From assembly GCF_022385335.1 (NCBI RefSeq), contig NZ_CP092431.1:2790001-2854000 (forward strand): a DNA stretch of 64,000 nt, in the 5' to 3' direction. Under the pieces are notes generated by a model. That model saw only the letters and a program-made list of their open reading frames with translations, had not been told where the DNA came from and made no database searches. The DNA comes from Streptomyces deccanensis. GTDB lineage: Bacteria > Actinomycetota > Actinomycetes > Streptomycetales > Streptomycetaceae. Of the stretch, positions 53,826 to 62,765 are shown piece after piece (positions within the stretch are counted from its first letter, which is position 1; every line of letters begins with the position of its first letter). Made by a program: the position numbers and the translations under genes.

Positions 53826-53896
53826 GCCCTGGTCCCTCCCCCCGACAAACAGCCCGACAAGCAGTTCGAGGCACAGGATACGTAAGGCGACGCACA

Positions 53897-53938
53897 GCGG
53901 CCGGGTCACGGAACCTCTCGGTTCCACGACCCGGCCGC
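53897..53938 (-). terminator. Terminator after the RND transporter gene
   Basis: An 11-bp stem GCGGCCGGGTC/GACCCGGCCGC encloses an inner GGAACC/GGTTCC stem, 18 bp after the stop. Confidence 0.8.
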
Positions 53939-53955
53939 GCCGGTCCTCGGGGGTG

Positions 53956-56900
53956 TCAGACCCCGGCGGGCTCCGGCTCCTCCGCCTCCGAGCCGGACCC
54001 CGGCTTCGTCGGCCCGGACGGGGTGCCCGCCCGCTTCAGGGCCTTCTTCTTCGCCCGGCGCTCCTTGCGGATCTCGATCATCGTGTAGAGGGTCGGGACC
54101 AGCAGGAGCGTCAGCAGCGTCGACGTGATCAGACCGCCGATGACGACCACGGCCAGCGGCTGGGCGATGAAGCCGCCCTCGCCGGTGATGCCGAGGGCCA
54201 TGGGCAGCAGCGCGAAGATCGTCGCCAGTGCCGTCATCAGGATCGGGCGGAGCCGGTGCCGGCCGCCCTCGATGACCGCCTCGACGGTGCCGTAGCCCTG
54301 GCGGCGGTACTGGTTGATCAGGTCGATCAGCACGATCGCGTTGGTCACCACGATGCCGATCAGCATCAGCATGCCGATCATCGCGGGGACACCCATGGGC
54401 GTGCCGGTGATGATCAGCAGACCGATCGCGCCGGTGGCCGCGAACGGGATGGAGACCAGCAGGATCAGCGGCTGGACCAGGGACCGGAAGGTCGCGACCA
54501 GCAGCATGAAGACGATCGCGATCGCCGCGAGCATCGCGAGGCCGAGGGAGGCGAAGGCCTCGTCCTGGTCCTCGGAGACACCGCCGATGGAGGCGGTGGC
54601 GCCCTCGGGGAGCTTCAGGGCGTCCAGCTTGGCGGTGAGGTCGGCGCTGACCGCGCCGGTGTTGTCGCCCTTGGGCTTCGCCGTGATCGTCGCGGCCCGC
54701 TGGCCGTCGATCCGGGTCATGGAGACCGGGCCGTCCACCAGCTCGACGTCCGCGATGTCGCCCAGCTTCACCGCGCCCAGCGGCAGCTTCCGCAGCTCCT
54801 CGATGGTCTCGGCGGGCTTCGCCGACTTGATGACGACGTCCCGCTCGGTGTCGTCGAGGATCGCCCGGCCGCTGGTCGTACCGCGCACGGCCTGGGTGAC
54901 GGCCGCGCCGAGGGTCTGCTCGTCGAAGCCGGCCGCGGCCGCCTTGTCGGTGGCCCGCACCGAGATGCGGGGCACGCTCTGGGACAGGTCGCTGGTGACG
55001 TCGGTGACGTTGTCCATCGTGGAGACCGCGTCACGGACCTGCTCCGCGGCCTTGCGCAGGACGTCGGCGTCGGCGGCCTTCACGACCACGCTGAGGTCCT
55101 GGCTGCCGAAGGCGTCGCCGACCGCGACGGTCGTCGTACCGATGCCGGAGAGCCCGGCGAGGCCCTTCTCGATCGTCTCCTGGACACCGGCGGCGTCGGC
55201 CGAGTCGTCCAGCATGACGCTGTACGAGGCCTGGTTGGTGTCGGTGCCCCCGCCGAACGCGGCCATGAAGCCGGAGGAGCCGACGGTGACCTGGTAGTCC
55301 TTGACGCCCTCGGTGTCGGCGAGCAGCTTCTCGACCTTCTTCGTCTGCTCGTCGGTCGCCGCGAGGCTGGTGCCGGGCTTCAACTCCTGCTTGAGGCTGA
55401 GGACTTCCTGGTCACCGGGGTCGAAGAAGTTGGTCTTCAGCAGCGGGGCCATGCCGAACGTGCCGATCAGGACGACGGCGGCGATGACCAGGCTGGTCAG
55501 CCGGCGGCGGGTGGCGAAGCGCAGGACGGGGACGTAGAAGCGCTGGAGACGGCTCTTCGCCTCCTTCTCCTCGGCCTTGCGGCGCGCCTCGTCGGCGTCC
55601 TCGGGGGTGCCCTTCGGGGCGCGCAGGAACCAGTACGACAGCACCGGGACCACGGTCAGCGAGACCACGAGGGAGGCCAGCAGGGCCGCCGTCACGGTCA
55701 GCGAGAAGCTGCCGAACAGCTCGCCGACCATGCCGCCGGTGAGGCCGATCGGGAGGAAGACCGCGACGGTCGTCAGGGTGGAGGAGGTGACCGCGCCGGC
55801 GACCTCGCGGACCGCCTTGAGGATGGCCTCCTCGCGCTCCTCGCCGTAGCCGAGGTGGCGCTTGATGTTCTCCAGCACCACGATCGAGTCGTCGACGACC
55901 CGGCCGATGGCGATGGTCAGCGCGCCGAGGGTGAGCATGTTGAGGGAGAGGTCACGGGTCCACAGCACGATCAGCGCCAGGACCACCGACAGCGGGATGG
56001 AGACCGCGGTGACGAGGGTGGAGCGGATCGACGCCAGGAAGACCAGGATGACCAGGACGGCGAAGACCAGGCCGAGGGCGCCCTCGGTGGTCAGGCCGTC
56101 GATGGACTTGGCGACCGCCGGGCCCTGGTCGCTGACCACGGTGACGGTGGCGCCGGAGCCCAGGTCGCGGCGCATGTCCGCCAGCTTGTCCTCGACGGCG
56201 TCGGAGATGGCGACCGCGCTGCCGTTGCGGTCCATGGTGACGTTGACCGCGAGGCTCGGCTCACCGTTGGTGCGGGTGAGGGAGTCGGCCCTCGCCTGCT
56301 CCTCCTCGACTGCGGCGACATCGGCGAGCCGTACGGGCTTCTTGGCGCCCTCGCCGCGCACCATCAGGTTCTCGATCTGCTCCAGCGAGGTGTAGCCGCC
56401 GCCGACCTGGACGGTGCGGTTGGCGCCGTCCTCGTCGAAGGAGCCCGCCGGGATCGTGACGCCGCCAGCCTGCAGCGCCTGCGAGAGGGCCATCGTGGTC
56501 AGGCCCGCCTTCGCGAGCTTCGCGTCGTCGGGGGTGACGGTGACCTGGACGTCCCGTACGCCGTCGACGGTGACCTGGCCGACGCCGTCGATGCCCTCCA
56601 GCGTGGGCACGACGGTCCGGTCGAGCTGGTCCGCGAGGGCCTGCTGGTCCCGGTCCGCGGAGACGGCGAGGACGACGGTCGGCATGTCGTCCGTCGAGCC
56701 CGCGATCACCTGCGGGTCCACGTCGTCCGGCAGCTGCGCCCGGACCCGGTTGACGGCCTGCTGGACGTCGGCGACGAGCTGGTCGGTGCCGGGGCCGTAG
56801 TCGAAGGACGCCATGATCAGGGCGTTGCCCTCGCTGGCGGTGGAGGTGACACCCGTGATGCCGTCGACGCCTTCGAGGCTGTCCTCGATGGGCTCGACGA

Positions 56901-57090
56901 CCTGCTTCTCGACGACGTCCGGGGAGGCGCCCTGGTAGGGCGCGAGCACGGACACCATGGGCAGTTCGATGGTGGGCAGCAGCTGCTGTTTGAGCTGGGG
57001 TATCGCGATCGCCCCGAAGACGAGCGCGATGATCGACATCAGACCGACGAGGGCCCGCTGTGCGAGGCTGAACCGGGACAGCCAGGACAT
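53956..57090 (-). CDS. RND-family efflux permease
   Basis: 1044-residue AcrB/SwrC-type inner-membrane transporter. It has twelve helices in the usual 1+5, 1+5 layout with two large external loops; N-terminus MSWLSRFSLAQRALVGLMSI, motif RPILMTALATIFALLPMALG near the last helices and the TM4 acidic residues in TIAIGRVVDDSIVVLENIKR. No periplasmic-adaptor or outer-membrane gene adjoins, as usual in Gram-positives. Substrates unknown. The two-component system encoded upstream may control it (inference from order). Confidence 0.93.
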   Translation of the reverse strand: MSWLSRFSLAQRALVGLMSIIALVFGAIAIPQLKQQLLPTIELPMVSVLAPYQGASPDVVEKQVVEPIEDSLEGVDGITGVTSTASEGNALIMASFDYGPGTDQLVADVQQAVNRVRAQLPDDVDPQVIAGSTDDMPTVVLAVSADRDQQALADQLDRTVVPTLEGIDGVGQVTVDGVRDVQVTVTPDDAKLAKAGLTTMALSQALQAGGVTIPAGSFDEDGANRTVQVGGGYTSLEQIENLMVRGEGAKKPVRLADVAAVEEEQARADSLTRTNGEPSLAVNVTMDRNGSAVAISDAVEDKLADMRRDLGSGATVTVVSDQGPAVAKSIDGLTTEGALGLVFAVLVILVFLASIRSTLVTAVSIPLSVVLALIVLWTRDLSLNMLTLGALTIAIGRVVDDSIVVLENIKRHLGYGEEREEAILKAVREVAGAVTSSTLTTVAVFLPIGLTGGMVGELFGSFSLTVTAALLASLVVSLTVVPVLSYWFLRAPKGTPEDADEARRKAEEKEAKSRLQRFYVPVLRFATRRRLTSLVIAAVVLIGTFGMAPLLKTNFFDPGDQEVLSLKQELKPGTSLAATDEQTKKVEKLLADTEGVKDYQVTVGSSGFMAAFGGGTDTNQASYSVMLDDSADAAGVQETIEKGLAGLSGIGTTTVAVGDAFGSQDLSVVVKAADADVLRKAAEQVRDAVSTMDNVTDVTSDLSQSVPRISVRATDKAAAAGFDEQTLGAAVTQAVRGTTSGRAILDDTERDVVIKSAKPAETIEELRKLPLGAVKLGDIADVELVDGPVSMTRIDGQRAATITAKPKGDNTGAVSADLTAKLDALKLPEGATASIGGVSEDQDEAFASLGLAMLAAIAIVFMLLVATFRSLVQPLILLVSIPFAATGAIGLLIITGTPMGVPAMIGMLMLIGIVVTNAIVLIDLINQYRRQGYGTVEAVIEGGRHRLRPILMTALATIFALLPMALGITGEGGFIAQPLAVVVIGGLITSTLLTLLLVPTLYTMIEIRKERRAKKKALKRAGTPSGPTKPGSGSEAEEPEPAGV

Positions 57091-57195
57091 GGGTCAGGGT
57101 CTCTCTTCTGTGGCGTGAGCGGGTGACGAACGCCCATGCCACATGCGGCCGCCGCTGTCGGCGTGGATCCCCCATGTCGCCCGTGTGAAGCGGAT

Positions 57196-57207
57196 GTGAG
57201 CGCTCAC
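57196..57207. promoter_or_regulatory. 12-bp perfect palindrome upstream of the RND gene
   Basis: GTGAGCGCTCAC is fully symmetric and equals the core of the ideal lac operator. It lies 106 bp before the transporter start in the 214-bp gap behind the response-regulator gene. A TATGAG hexamer is adjacent. Candidate operator for an unlinked LacI/GntR-type repressor. Confidence 0.4.
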
Positions 57208-57304
57208 CTCATACCCTGGGCCATCAGGGGCCCCTGTTCCCTCGCTCCCCAGGGCCATTTCCTTATGCCGCGCATACTCCGAGTGGAGTAGTCCCCGACG
57301 GCTC

Positions 57305-57994
57305 TCAGTCCACCCTCGGTCGTACCAGGCCCGACTCGTACGCGAAGACCACCAGCTGGGCCCGGTCACGGGCGCCGAGCTTCGCCATGGCCCGGTTGAC
57401 GTGGGTCTTCACGGTCAGCGGGCTCACCTCCAGCCGCTCGGCGATCTCGTCGTTGGAGAGCCCGCCGGCGACCTGGACGAGCACCTCCCGCTCGCGGCCG
57501 GTCAGGGCGGCGAGCCGCTTGGAGCGGGCGGCGGCTCCGCCCTCGCCGTCGGCCGAGTCGTCCGGCTGGGCGAGGAAGCGGGCGATCAGGCCCTTGGTGG
57601 CGGTGGGCGACAGCAGCGCCTCCCCGCCCGCGGCGACCCGGATCGCGTTCAGCAGTTCGTCCGGCTCGGAGCCCTTGCCGAGGAAGCCGGAGGCACCGGC
57701 CCGCAGCGACTGCACGACGTAGTCGTCGACCTCGAAGGTGGTGAGGATGACGACGCGGACCTGGGCGAGCGCCGGGTCGGCGCTGATCATGCGGGTGGCG
57801 GCCAGTCCGTCCGTGCCGGGCATCCGGATGTCCATCAGCACGACGTCCGCCCGCTCCTCCTTCGCGAGCCGCACCGCCTCCGCCCCGTCCGAGGCCTCCC
57901 CCACCACCTCCATGTCCGGCTCCGAGTCGACGAGCACCCGGAACGCGCTGCGCAGCAGCGCCTGGTCGTCGGCGAGCAGGACACGGATCGTCAT
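57305..57994 (-). CDS. NarL/LuxR-family response regulator
   Basis: 229 residues. Receiver: LLADDQALLRSAF, phospho-Asp in VVLMDIRMPGTDGL, Lys in LGKGSEPDELL. LuxR helix-turn-helix: LTGREREVLVQVAGGLSNDE then SPLTVKTHVNRAMAKLG. Follows the kinase gene by 57 bp on the same strand and precedes the RND transporter gene. Confidence 0.93.
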   Translation of the reverse strand: MTIRVLLADDQALLRSAFRVLVDSEPDMEVVGEASDGAEAVRLAKEERADVVLMDIRMPGTDGLAATRMISADPALAQVRVVILTTFEVDDYVVQSLRAGASGFLGKGSEPDELLNAIRVAAGGEALLSPTATKGLIARFLAQPDDSADGEGGAAARSKRLAALTGREREVLVQVAGGLSNDEIAERLEVSPLTVKTHVNRAMAKLGARDRAQLVVFAYESGLVRPRVD

Positions 57995-58051
57995 ACGGGG
58001 TCCCCCGGGGCACTGGTCGTGGTCGTACGGCCGCCGCGTCGACCGTGCGGC

Positions 58052-59284
58052 TCACGGTCGTACGGTCTCCGCGGCGTCGGTTCGGGTCTTGAGCGGCAGG
58101 ATCGCATGGACCCGGAAGCCGCCGCCGTAGCGGGGGCCGGTGGTGAGGGTGCCGCCGAGCGCGGCGACGCGTTCGCGCATACCGAGGAGACCGTGCCCGC
58201 CGCCCGCCTCGTCCTCGTCGCGCGTCGCCGGCTGTCCGGTGCCGTTGTCGAGGACGGTGATCTCCACGTTCGGGCCGACGCGTACGACGCTGACCTCGGC
58301 CTTCGCCGCCTCACCCGCGTGCTTGTGCACATTGGTGAGGGCTTCCTGGATGACGCGGTACGCGACGAGATCGACGGCGGCCGGGAGGCTCACGCCCTCG
58401 TCGGCGCGGACCACCTCGGCCGCGAGGCCCGCGCTGTGGAAGGTGCCGACGAGTTCGTCGAGCCGGACCAGGCCCGGGGCCGGTTCGGTGGGCGCCTCGG
58501 GGTCGCCGGACTGGCGCAGCAGACCGACCGTGGCGCGCAGTTCGCCCAGCGCGGAGCGGCTGGCCTCGCGGACGTGGGCGAGGGCCTCCTTGGCCTGGTC
58601 GGGCCGCTTGTCCATGACGTGCGCGGCGACCCCGGCCTGCACGTTGACGAGGGCGATGTGGTGGGCGACGACGTCGTGCAGGTCACGGGCGATGCGCAGG
58701 CGTTCCTCGGCGACCCGGCGGCGGGCCTCCTCCTCACGCGTCCGCTCCGCCCGTTCGGCGCGCTCCCTGATGGCGTCCACGAAGGCACGGCGACTGCGGA
58801 CCGCGTCGCCGGCCGTGGCGGCCATGCCGGTCCAGGCGAAGATGCCGATGTTCTCCTGGGCGTACCAGGGGAGCGGGCCGGCGAGCATGGCCGTGCCCGT
58901 CAGCACGGTCATCGTGAGCAGGCCGACGCGCCAGGTGGTGGGGCGGTCGGTGGTGGAGGCGACCGTGTAGAGGGCGATGACGGCGGACATCGCGACGGGC
59001 GCGCGCGGGTCGCCGGTGACCAGTTCGGCGACGGTGAGGGCGCAGGTCGCTGCCAGCACGGCCATGGGGGCGCGGCGGCGGGCGACGAGGACGGCGGCGG
59101 CCGGGACCATCAGCGCGACGCTGAGGGCGTCGGGGGTGCGGGCGCCCCATTTGTCGCCGTGGGCGGCGTGGGGGTCGACGAAGGAGCCGGCGACCATGGC
59201 GACGAGGACGCCGAGGGCGAGGGTGGCGTCCAGCGCGAGGGGGTGCGCGGTCAGCCAGGTCCTGGCCCGGTGGAGGGTGCTCAC
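58052..59284 (-). CDS. Sensor histidine kinase (NarL-type partner)
   Basis: 410 residues: about six N-terminal membrane helices (from LDATLALGVLVAMVAGSFV to AGMAATAGDAV), a short coiled linker, HisKA_3 with phospho-His in DLHDVVAHHIALVNV and an HATPase with NVHKHAGEA and DNGTGQP. A DesK/LiaS-like layout senses membrane conditions by family. TACCGT ends 8 nt before the GTG; probably leaderless. A minisatellite lies directly upstream. Confidence 0.92.
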   Translation of the reverse strand: MSTLHRARTWLTAHPLALDATLALGVLVAMVAGSFVDPHAAHGDKWGARTPDALSVALMVPAAAVLVARRRAPMAVLAATCALTVAELVTGDPRAPVAMSAVIALYTVASTTDRPTTWRVGLLTMTVLTGTAMLAGPLPWYAQENIGIFAWTGMAATAGDAVRSRRAFVDAIRERAERAERTREEEARRRVAEERLRIARDLHDVVAHHIALVNVQAGVAAHVMDKRPDQAKEALAHVREASRSALGELRATVGLLRQSGDPEAPTEPAPGLVRLDELVGTFHSAGLAAEVVRADEGVSLPAAVDLVAYRVIQEALTNVHKHAGEAAKAEVSVVRVGPNVEITVLDNGTGQPATRDEDEAGGGHGLLGMRERVAALGGTLTTGPRYGGGFRVHAILPLKTRTDAAETVRP

Positions 59285-59327
59285 GACTGTTTACGGTACG
59301 GGGCGGGTGGCGGGGGCGGAACGGGTG

Positions 59328-59420
59328 GTGGGGGCCTTCGGGGGTGGGGGCCTTCGGGGGTGGGGGTGCCTTCGGGGGTGGGGGTGCCTTCGGGGGTGGG
59401 GGTGCCTTCGGGGGTGGGCA
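59328..59420. repeat. G-rich minisatellite
   Basis: Two 16-bp units (GTGGGGGCCTTCGGGG) followed by three 18-bp units (GTGGGGGTGCCTTCGGGG) and a partial unit. It lies 44 bp before the kinase start, upstream of its promoter, and is outside any supported gene. Confidence 0.9.
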
Positions 59421-59423
59421 GGG

Positions 59424-59561
59424 TCTTTGTCGCCCCCGCCGCCCCTACCCGTCCCATCCTCAAGGGGCTGCGCCCCTTTGACCCCCAGCGTCCGTCCGGT
59501 GGGGGCTTCTCGCGCAGTTCCCCGCGCCCCTGAAAAGGGGCCTGCGGCCCTTTTCAGGGCG
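59424..59561. repeat. Intergenic repeat plus long direct repeat, copy 1
   Basis: Positions 59424-59532 are nearly identical to 62478-62587, with about five differences over ~108 bp, and end in the TCGCGCAGTTCCCCGCGCCCC core. A CTGAAAAGGGGCC/GGCCCTTTTCAG hairpin follows. It lies just after the pspAA stop. Confidence 0.8.
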
Positions 59562-59573
59562 ATTCAGCTGCCG

Positions 59574-59852
59574 TCAGCCTGGGATCAGGCCGTCGTCGTT
59601 CAGCATCTGTTTGACCTCCTGCAGCGTCGCGTCCGGTGACGGGAGGATGAGTTCGGAGGGTTCCAGGGAGTCGTCGGGCAGGGGGGTGCCCAGTTCGCGG
59701 ACCTTGTCCAGGAGGGCGTGGAGGGTGTGGCGGAAGCCAGGGCCGTCGCCGACCTCCATTTCCGCCAGGAGGACGTCGTCCAGCTTGTTCAGTTCGGCGA
59801 AGTGGACGTCGTCCAGCCTCACCTGCCCCTCCCCCATGATCCGTACGATCAT
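59574..59852 (-). CDS. pspAA: PspA-associated protein PspAA
   Basis: 92 residues, matching the small actinobacterial partner of PspA: begins MIVRIMGEGQVRLDD, contains FAELNKLDDVLLAEMEVGD and ends in a helical LQEVKQMLNDDGLIPG. Lies 35 bp downstream of pspA on the same strand. Thought to modulate PspA in envelope stress. Confidence 0.88.
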   Translation of the reverse strand: MIVRIMGEGQVRLDDVHFAELNKLDDVLLAEMEVGDGPGFRHTLHALLDKVRELGTPLPDDSLEPSELILPSPDATLQEVKQMLNDDGLIPG

Positions 59853-59887
59853 GTCGCCCTCCTCGGGGACGAGAGACGCCTGCTCGG

Positions 59888-60688
59888 CTACTTGTCGAAG
59901 CGCGGGGTGTCCTGGCGCTGGGACTGCTGCTGCGGCGCCGACTGGCCGGTGCCGCCCTCGATGGCCTGCTGCTGCGCGGACGGGCCGCCCGCCAGCTCCG
60001 CCTTCATGCGCTGGAGCTCCAGCTCGACGTCCGTACCGCCGGAGAGGCGGTCCAGCTCGGCCTGGATGTCGTCCTTGTGCATCCCGGACGGGTCGTCGAG
60101 GGCACCGGAGGCCAGCAGTTCGTCGATGGCGCCGGCGCGGGCCTGGAGCTGGGCGGTCTTGTCCTCGGCGCGCTGGATGGCGAGACCGACGTCGCCCATC
60201 TCCTCGGAGATGCCGGAGAACGCCTCGCCGATCCTGGTCTGGGCCTGGGCGGCGGTGTACGTGGCCTTGATCGTCTCCTTCTTCGTACGGAAGGCGTCGA
60301 CCTTGGCCTGCAGGCGCTGCGCGGCGAGGGTGAGCTTCTCCTCCTCGCCCTGGAGGGTGGAGTGCTGCGTCTCCAGGTCCGTCACCTGCTGCTGGAGCGC
60401 GGCACGGCGGGAGAGGGCCTCGCGGGCCAGGTCCTCGCGGCCGAGCGCGAGCGCCTTGCGGCCCTGGTCCTCCAGCTTCGAGGACTGGGACTGGAGCTGG
60501 TTGAGCTGAAGCTCCAGGCGCTTGCGGGAGGTGGCCACGTCGGCCACGCCCCGTCGCACTTTCTGGAGCAGCTCCAGCTGCTTCTGATACGAGTAATCGA
60601 GGGTTTCGCGCGGGTCCTCGGCCCGGTCAAGGGCCTTGTTCGCCTTCGCGCGGAAGATCATCCCCATACGCTTCATGACACCGCTCAT
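59888..60688 (-). CDS. pspA: Phage shock protein A
   Basis: 266-residue PspA/IM30 (ESCRT-III-like) protein protecting the cytoplasmic membrane. N-terminal amphipathic helix MSGVMKRMGMIFRAKANKAL, then long coiled-coil helices; a Gln/Ala-rich C-terminal tail. Start chosen at the ATG of MSGVMKR; the longer frame to 60766 is not family-like. In Streptomyces it is stress-induced; a SigE-type promoter was looked for but not convincingly seen. Confidence 0.93.
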   Translation of the reverse strand: MSGVMKRMGMIFRAKANKALDRAEDPRETLDYSYQKQLELLQKVRRGVADVATSRKRLELQLNQLQSQSSKLEDQGRKALALGREDLAREALSRRAALQQQVTDLETQHSTLQGEEEKLTLAAQRLQAKVDAFRTKKETIKATYTAAQAQTRIGEAFSGISEEMGDVGLAIQRAEDKTAQLQARAGAIDELLASGALDDPSGMHKDDIQAELDRLSGGTDVELELQRMKAELAGGPSAQQQAIEGGTGQSAPQQQSQRQDTPRFDK

Positions 60689-61082
60689 GGGCTTCGCGCG
60701 CCCCCTTCTGACGGACTCCAGCTCACAGGTCTGCGACAGAACCCACAGTACGGGCCCTGCATCCATTACCGCACTGTTCGGGGACGGATGCGGTCATCCC
60801 CAAGGACGACTGTGTACGGCTCCGCTCCGGCGTAGGGAGTAGGTGTCCCCCGGGGTCGCGTACGGGCCGCTCCCCCGAACACCTCGGCTCCGCTACGGAC
60901 GAGACGTCACCGCGCTCCCCCTTCTTCCTGACTTCTTCGGCCCACTACGGCCTTCTCCGGCTTGACGGGTCTCCCCGTCCGCTGTCGCCCCAGCTCTGTC
61001 TCCAGTACGGACGCCGGGTGTTGCCGGATCGTTCCCCACTGGGCTGGGGTCCATGCCCCGACACCCCGTACCCTTGGGTTTT
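60689..61082. promoter_or_regulatory. Divergent region between pspA and the DUF3043 gene
   Basis: A 394-bp gap. On the minus strand TACTGT (about 60750) could be a pspA -10 box. On the plus strand TACCCT ends 8 nt before the DUF3043 GTG. No ORF with coding-type codon use or ribosome site is seen, and no repeat core. Confidence 0.4.
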
Positions 61083-61682
61083 GTGTTCCGTAGCCGCGCC
61101 AAGAGCGAGAAGGAATCGGTCGCCGACAAGGCCCCGGTGACCGCCTCCCAGCAGACCCGTGATCCGCAGGCCCCCAAGGGGCGCCCCACTCCGAAGCGGA
61201 GTGTGGCCCAGGGGCAGCGCCGAAGCGTCGCCAATACGCCGACGACGCGCAAGGAGGCCGCCAAGCGTTCCCGCGACGAGCGCCGTGCCGCGATGGAGAA
61301 GCAGCGCCAGGCGCTGGCCACCGGTGACGAGCGGTATCTGCCGGCGCGGGACAAGGGTCCGGTCCGCAGGTTCGCCCGTGACTACGTGGACTCGCGGTTC
61401 CACATCGCGGAGTTCTTCCTGCCGCTGGCCGTGATCATCCTCGCGCTGAGCTTTATGCAGGTGCCCTCGCTGCAGAACATCGCACTCCTGCTGTGGCTCT
61501 TCGTGATCGTGCTGATCGTGGTCGACTCGATCAGCCTGGGCATCCGTCTGAAGAAGCAGCTGCGCGAGCGCTTCCCCGACGCCAACAAGAAGGGCGCCGT
61601 GGCCTACGCCCTGATGCGCACGCTCCAGATGCGTCGCCTCCGGCTGCCGAAGCCGCAGGTCAAGCGCGGAGAGCGGCCCTGA
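61083..61682 (+). CDS. DUF3043-family membrane protein
   Basis: 199 residues: a basic N-terminal half (RPTPKRSVAQGQRRSVANTP, Arg/Lys-rich), two membrane helices (FFLPLAVIILALSFMQV; IALLLWLFVIVLIVVDSI) and a basic tail ending QMRRLRLPKPQVKRGE. Cytoplasmic charged regions with a membrane hairpin; function unknown. The GTG start fits family N-termini (FRSRAK); TACCCT 8 nt upstream suggests a leaderless mRNA. Confidence 0.88.
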   Translation: MFRSRAKSEKESVADKAPVTASQQTRDPQAPKGRPTPKRSVAQGQRRSVANTPTTRKEAAKRSRDERRAAMEKQRQALATGDERYLPARDKGPVRRFARDYVDSRFHIAEFFLPLAVIILALSFMQVPSLQNIALLLWLFVIVLIVVDSISLGIRLKKQLRERFPDANKKGAVAYALMRTLQMRRLRLPKPQVKRGERP

Positions 61683-62476
61683 GCACGACCCCTTTCTCCG
61701 AAGGTGCCGCGCAGGCATGGCTGGACCGACTGGGCACCCTGCGTGAGGTCGTACGACAGGAGCTGGTCTCCCGCCAGGTCGACGAGCAGATAGCCGGACG
61801 CTTCCCCGTGGGGCAGCGGCTCCGGGTGCTCGACGTGGGCATGGGGCAGGGCACGCAGGCGCTGCGGCTGGCCCGGGCCGGGCACGCGGTGACCGGGATC
61901 GAGCGCGAGTCGAAGCTGATCGCCGTGGCCCGGGAGGCGGTCGCCGCCGAGCCCGAGGGCATTCGCGGGCGGATGCGGATCGTCGAGGGTGACGGCCGGG
62001 ACACCGGGGTGCACTTCCTGCCGGGCAGTTTCGACGTGGTGCTCTGTCACGGGGTCCTGATGTACGTCGAGGAGCCCGACGCCCTGCTGGCCGGGCTGGC
62101 GCGGATGCTGGCGCCGGGCGGGCTGCTGTCGCTGCTCGTGCGCAACGGTGACGCGCTAGCGATGCGGGCGGGGCTCGCCGGGGACTGGGCCGGGGCGCTG
62201 GCCGCGTTCGACACCACCGCGTACCGGAATCGGCTCGGGCTGGATGTGCGGGCGGATCGGCTGGACGTGCTGACGGATGCGCTCGCGGGGATCGGGGCGC
62301 CGTTGCACGCGTGGTACGGGGTGCGGGTGTTCACGGATCTGGCGGCGGATGACGCGGGGGTGCCGGAGGGGGTGGGGGATCTTGAGGTGTTGCTCGCGGC
62401 GGAGGAGCGGGCTGGGCGGACGGATCCCTATCGGCAGGTGGCGGCGTTGTTGCACCTGTGTGGTGTGCGCGGCTGA
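61679..62476 (+). CDS. SAM-dependent methyltransferase (apparent CTG start)
   Basis: 265 residues of class I methyltransferase: motif I VLDVGMGQGTQALRLA, motif II GIERESKLIAVA, DGRD and the post-I LPGSFDVVLCHGVLMYVEEP. No ATG, GTG or TTG is suitably placed in this frame; the only sensible start is a CTG overlapping the DUF3043 stop (CTGA), with GGAGAG about 5 nt upstream. Coupling to the membrane protein is likely. Resembles tRNA/CmoA- or quinone-type small methyltransferases, substrate unassigned. Confidence 0.85.
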   Translation: MSTTPFSEGAAQAWLDRLGTLREVVRQELVSRQVDEQIAGRFPVGQRLRVLDVGMGQGTQALRLARAGHAVTGIERESKLIAVAREAVAAEPEGIRGRMRIVEGDGRDTGVHFLPGSFDVVLCHGVLMYVEEPDALLAGLARMLAPGGLLSLLVRNGDALAMRAGLAGDWAGALAAFDTTAYRNRLGLDVRADRLDVLTDALAGIGAPLHAWYGVRVFTDLAADDAGVPEGVGDLEVLLAAEERAGRTDPYRQVAALLHLCGVRG

Positions 62477-62477
62477 G

Positions 62478-62674
62478 TCTTTCTCGCCCCCGCCGCCCCT
62501 ACCCGTCCCATCCTCAAGGGGCTGCGCCCCTTTGACCCCCAAGCGTCCCTTCGGTGGGGGCTGGTCGCGCAGTTCCCCGCGCCCCTGGAAAAGCGGGGCT
62601 GCGCCCCAGCTTTTCCAGGCCCGCAGGGCCTGGAGCTTTTAGGGGCGCGGGGAACTGCGCGAGAAGCCCCACTC
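62478..62674. repeat. Intergenic repeat plus long direct repeat, copy 2
   Basis: The first ~110 bp duplicate 59424-59532. Inverted cores at about 62563-62585 and 62641-62663 flank a GGGGCTGCGCCCC hairpin. Just after the methyltransferase stop. Confidence 0.8.
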
Positions 62675-62765
62675 ACCCGCACCCGCCGACGAACCCCGAA
62701 CCCCGAGCTCTTCCGCGGAGATCGGGGCGGAGCCCCGAGTAGAGGCCCCGCCCCGTCGCGGAGCG

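Noticed and set aside
52285..53895. A 536-codon minus-strand frame inside the kinase gene
   Set aside because: Shifted frame of the Ser/Thr kinase, Arg/Gly-rich with no motifs.
59328..59420. CRISPR-like repeat array
   Set aside because: Units are contiguous 16/18-bp tandem repeats without spacers, and no cas genes are present.
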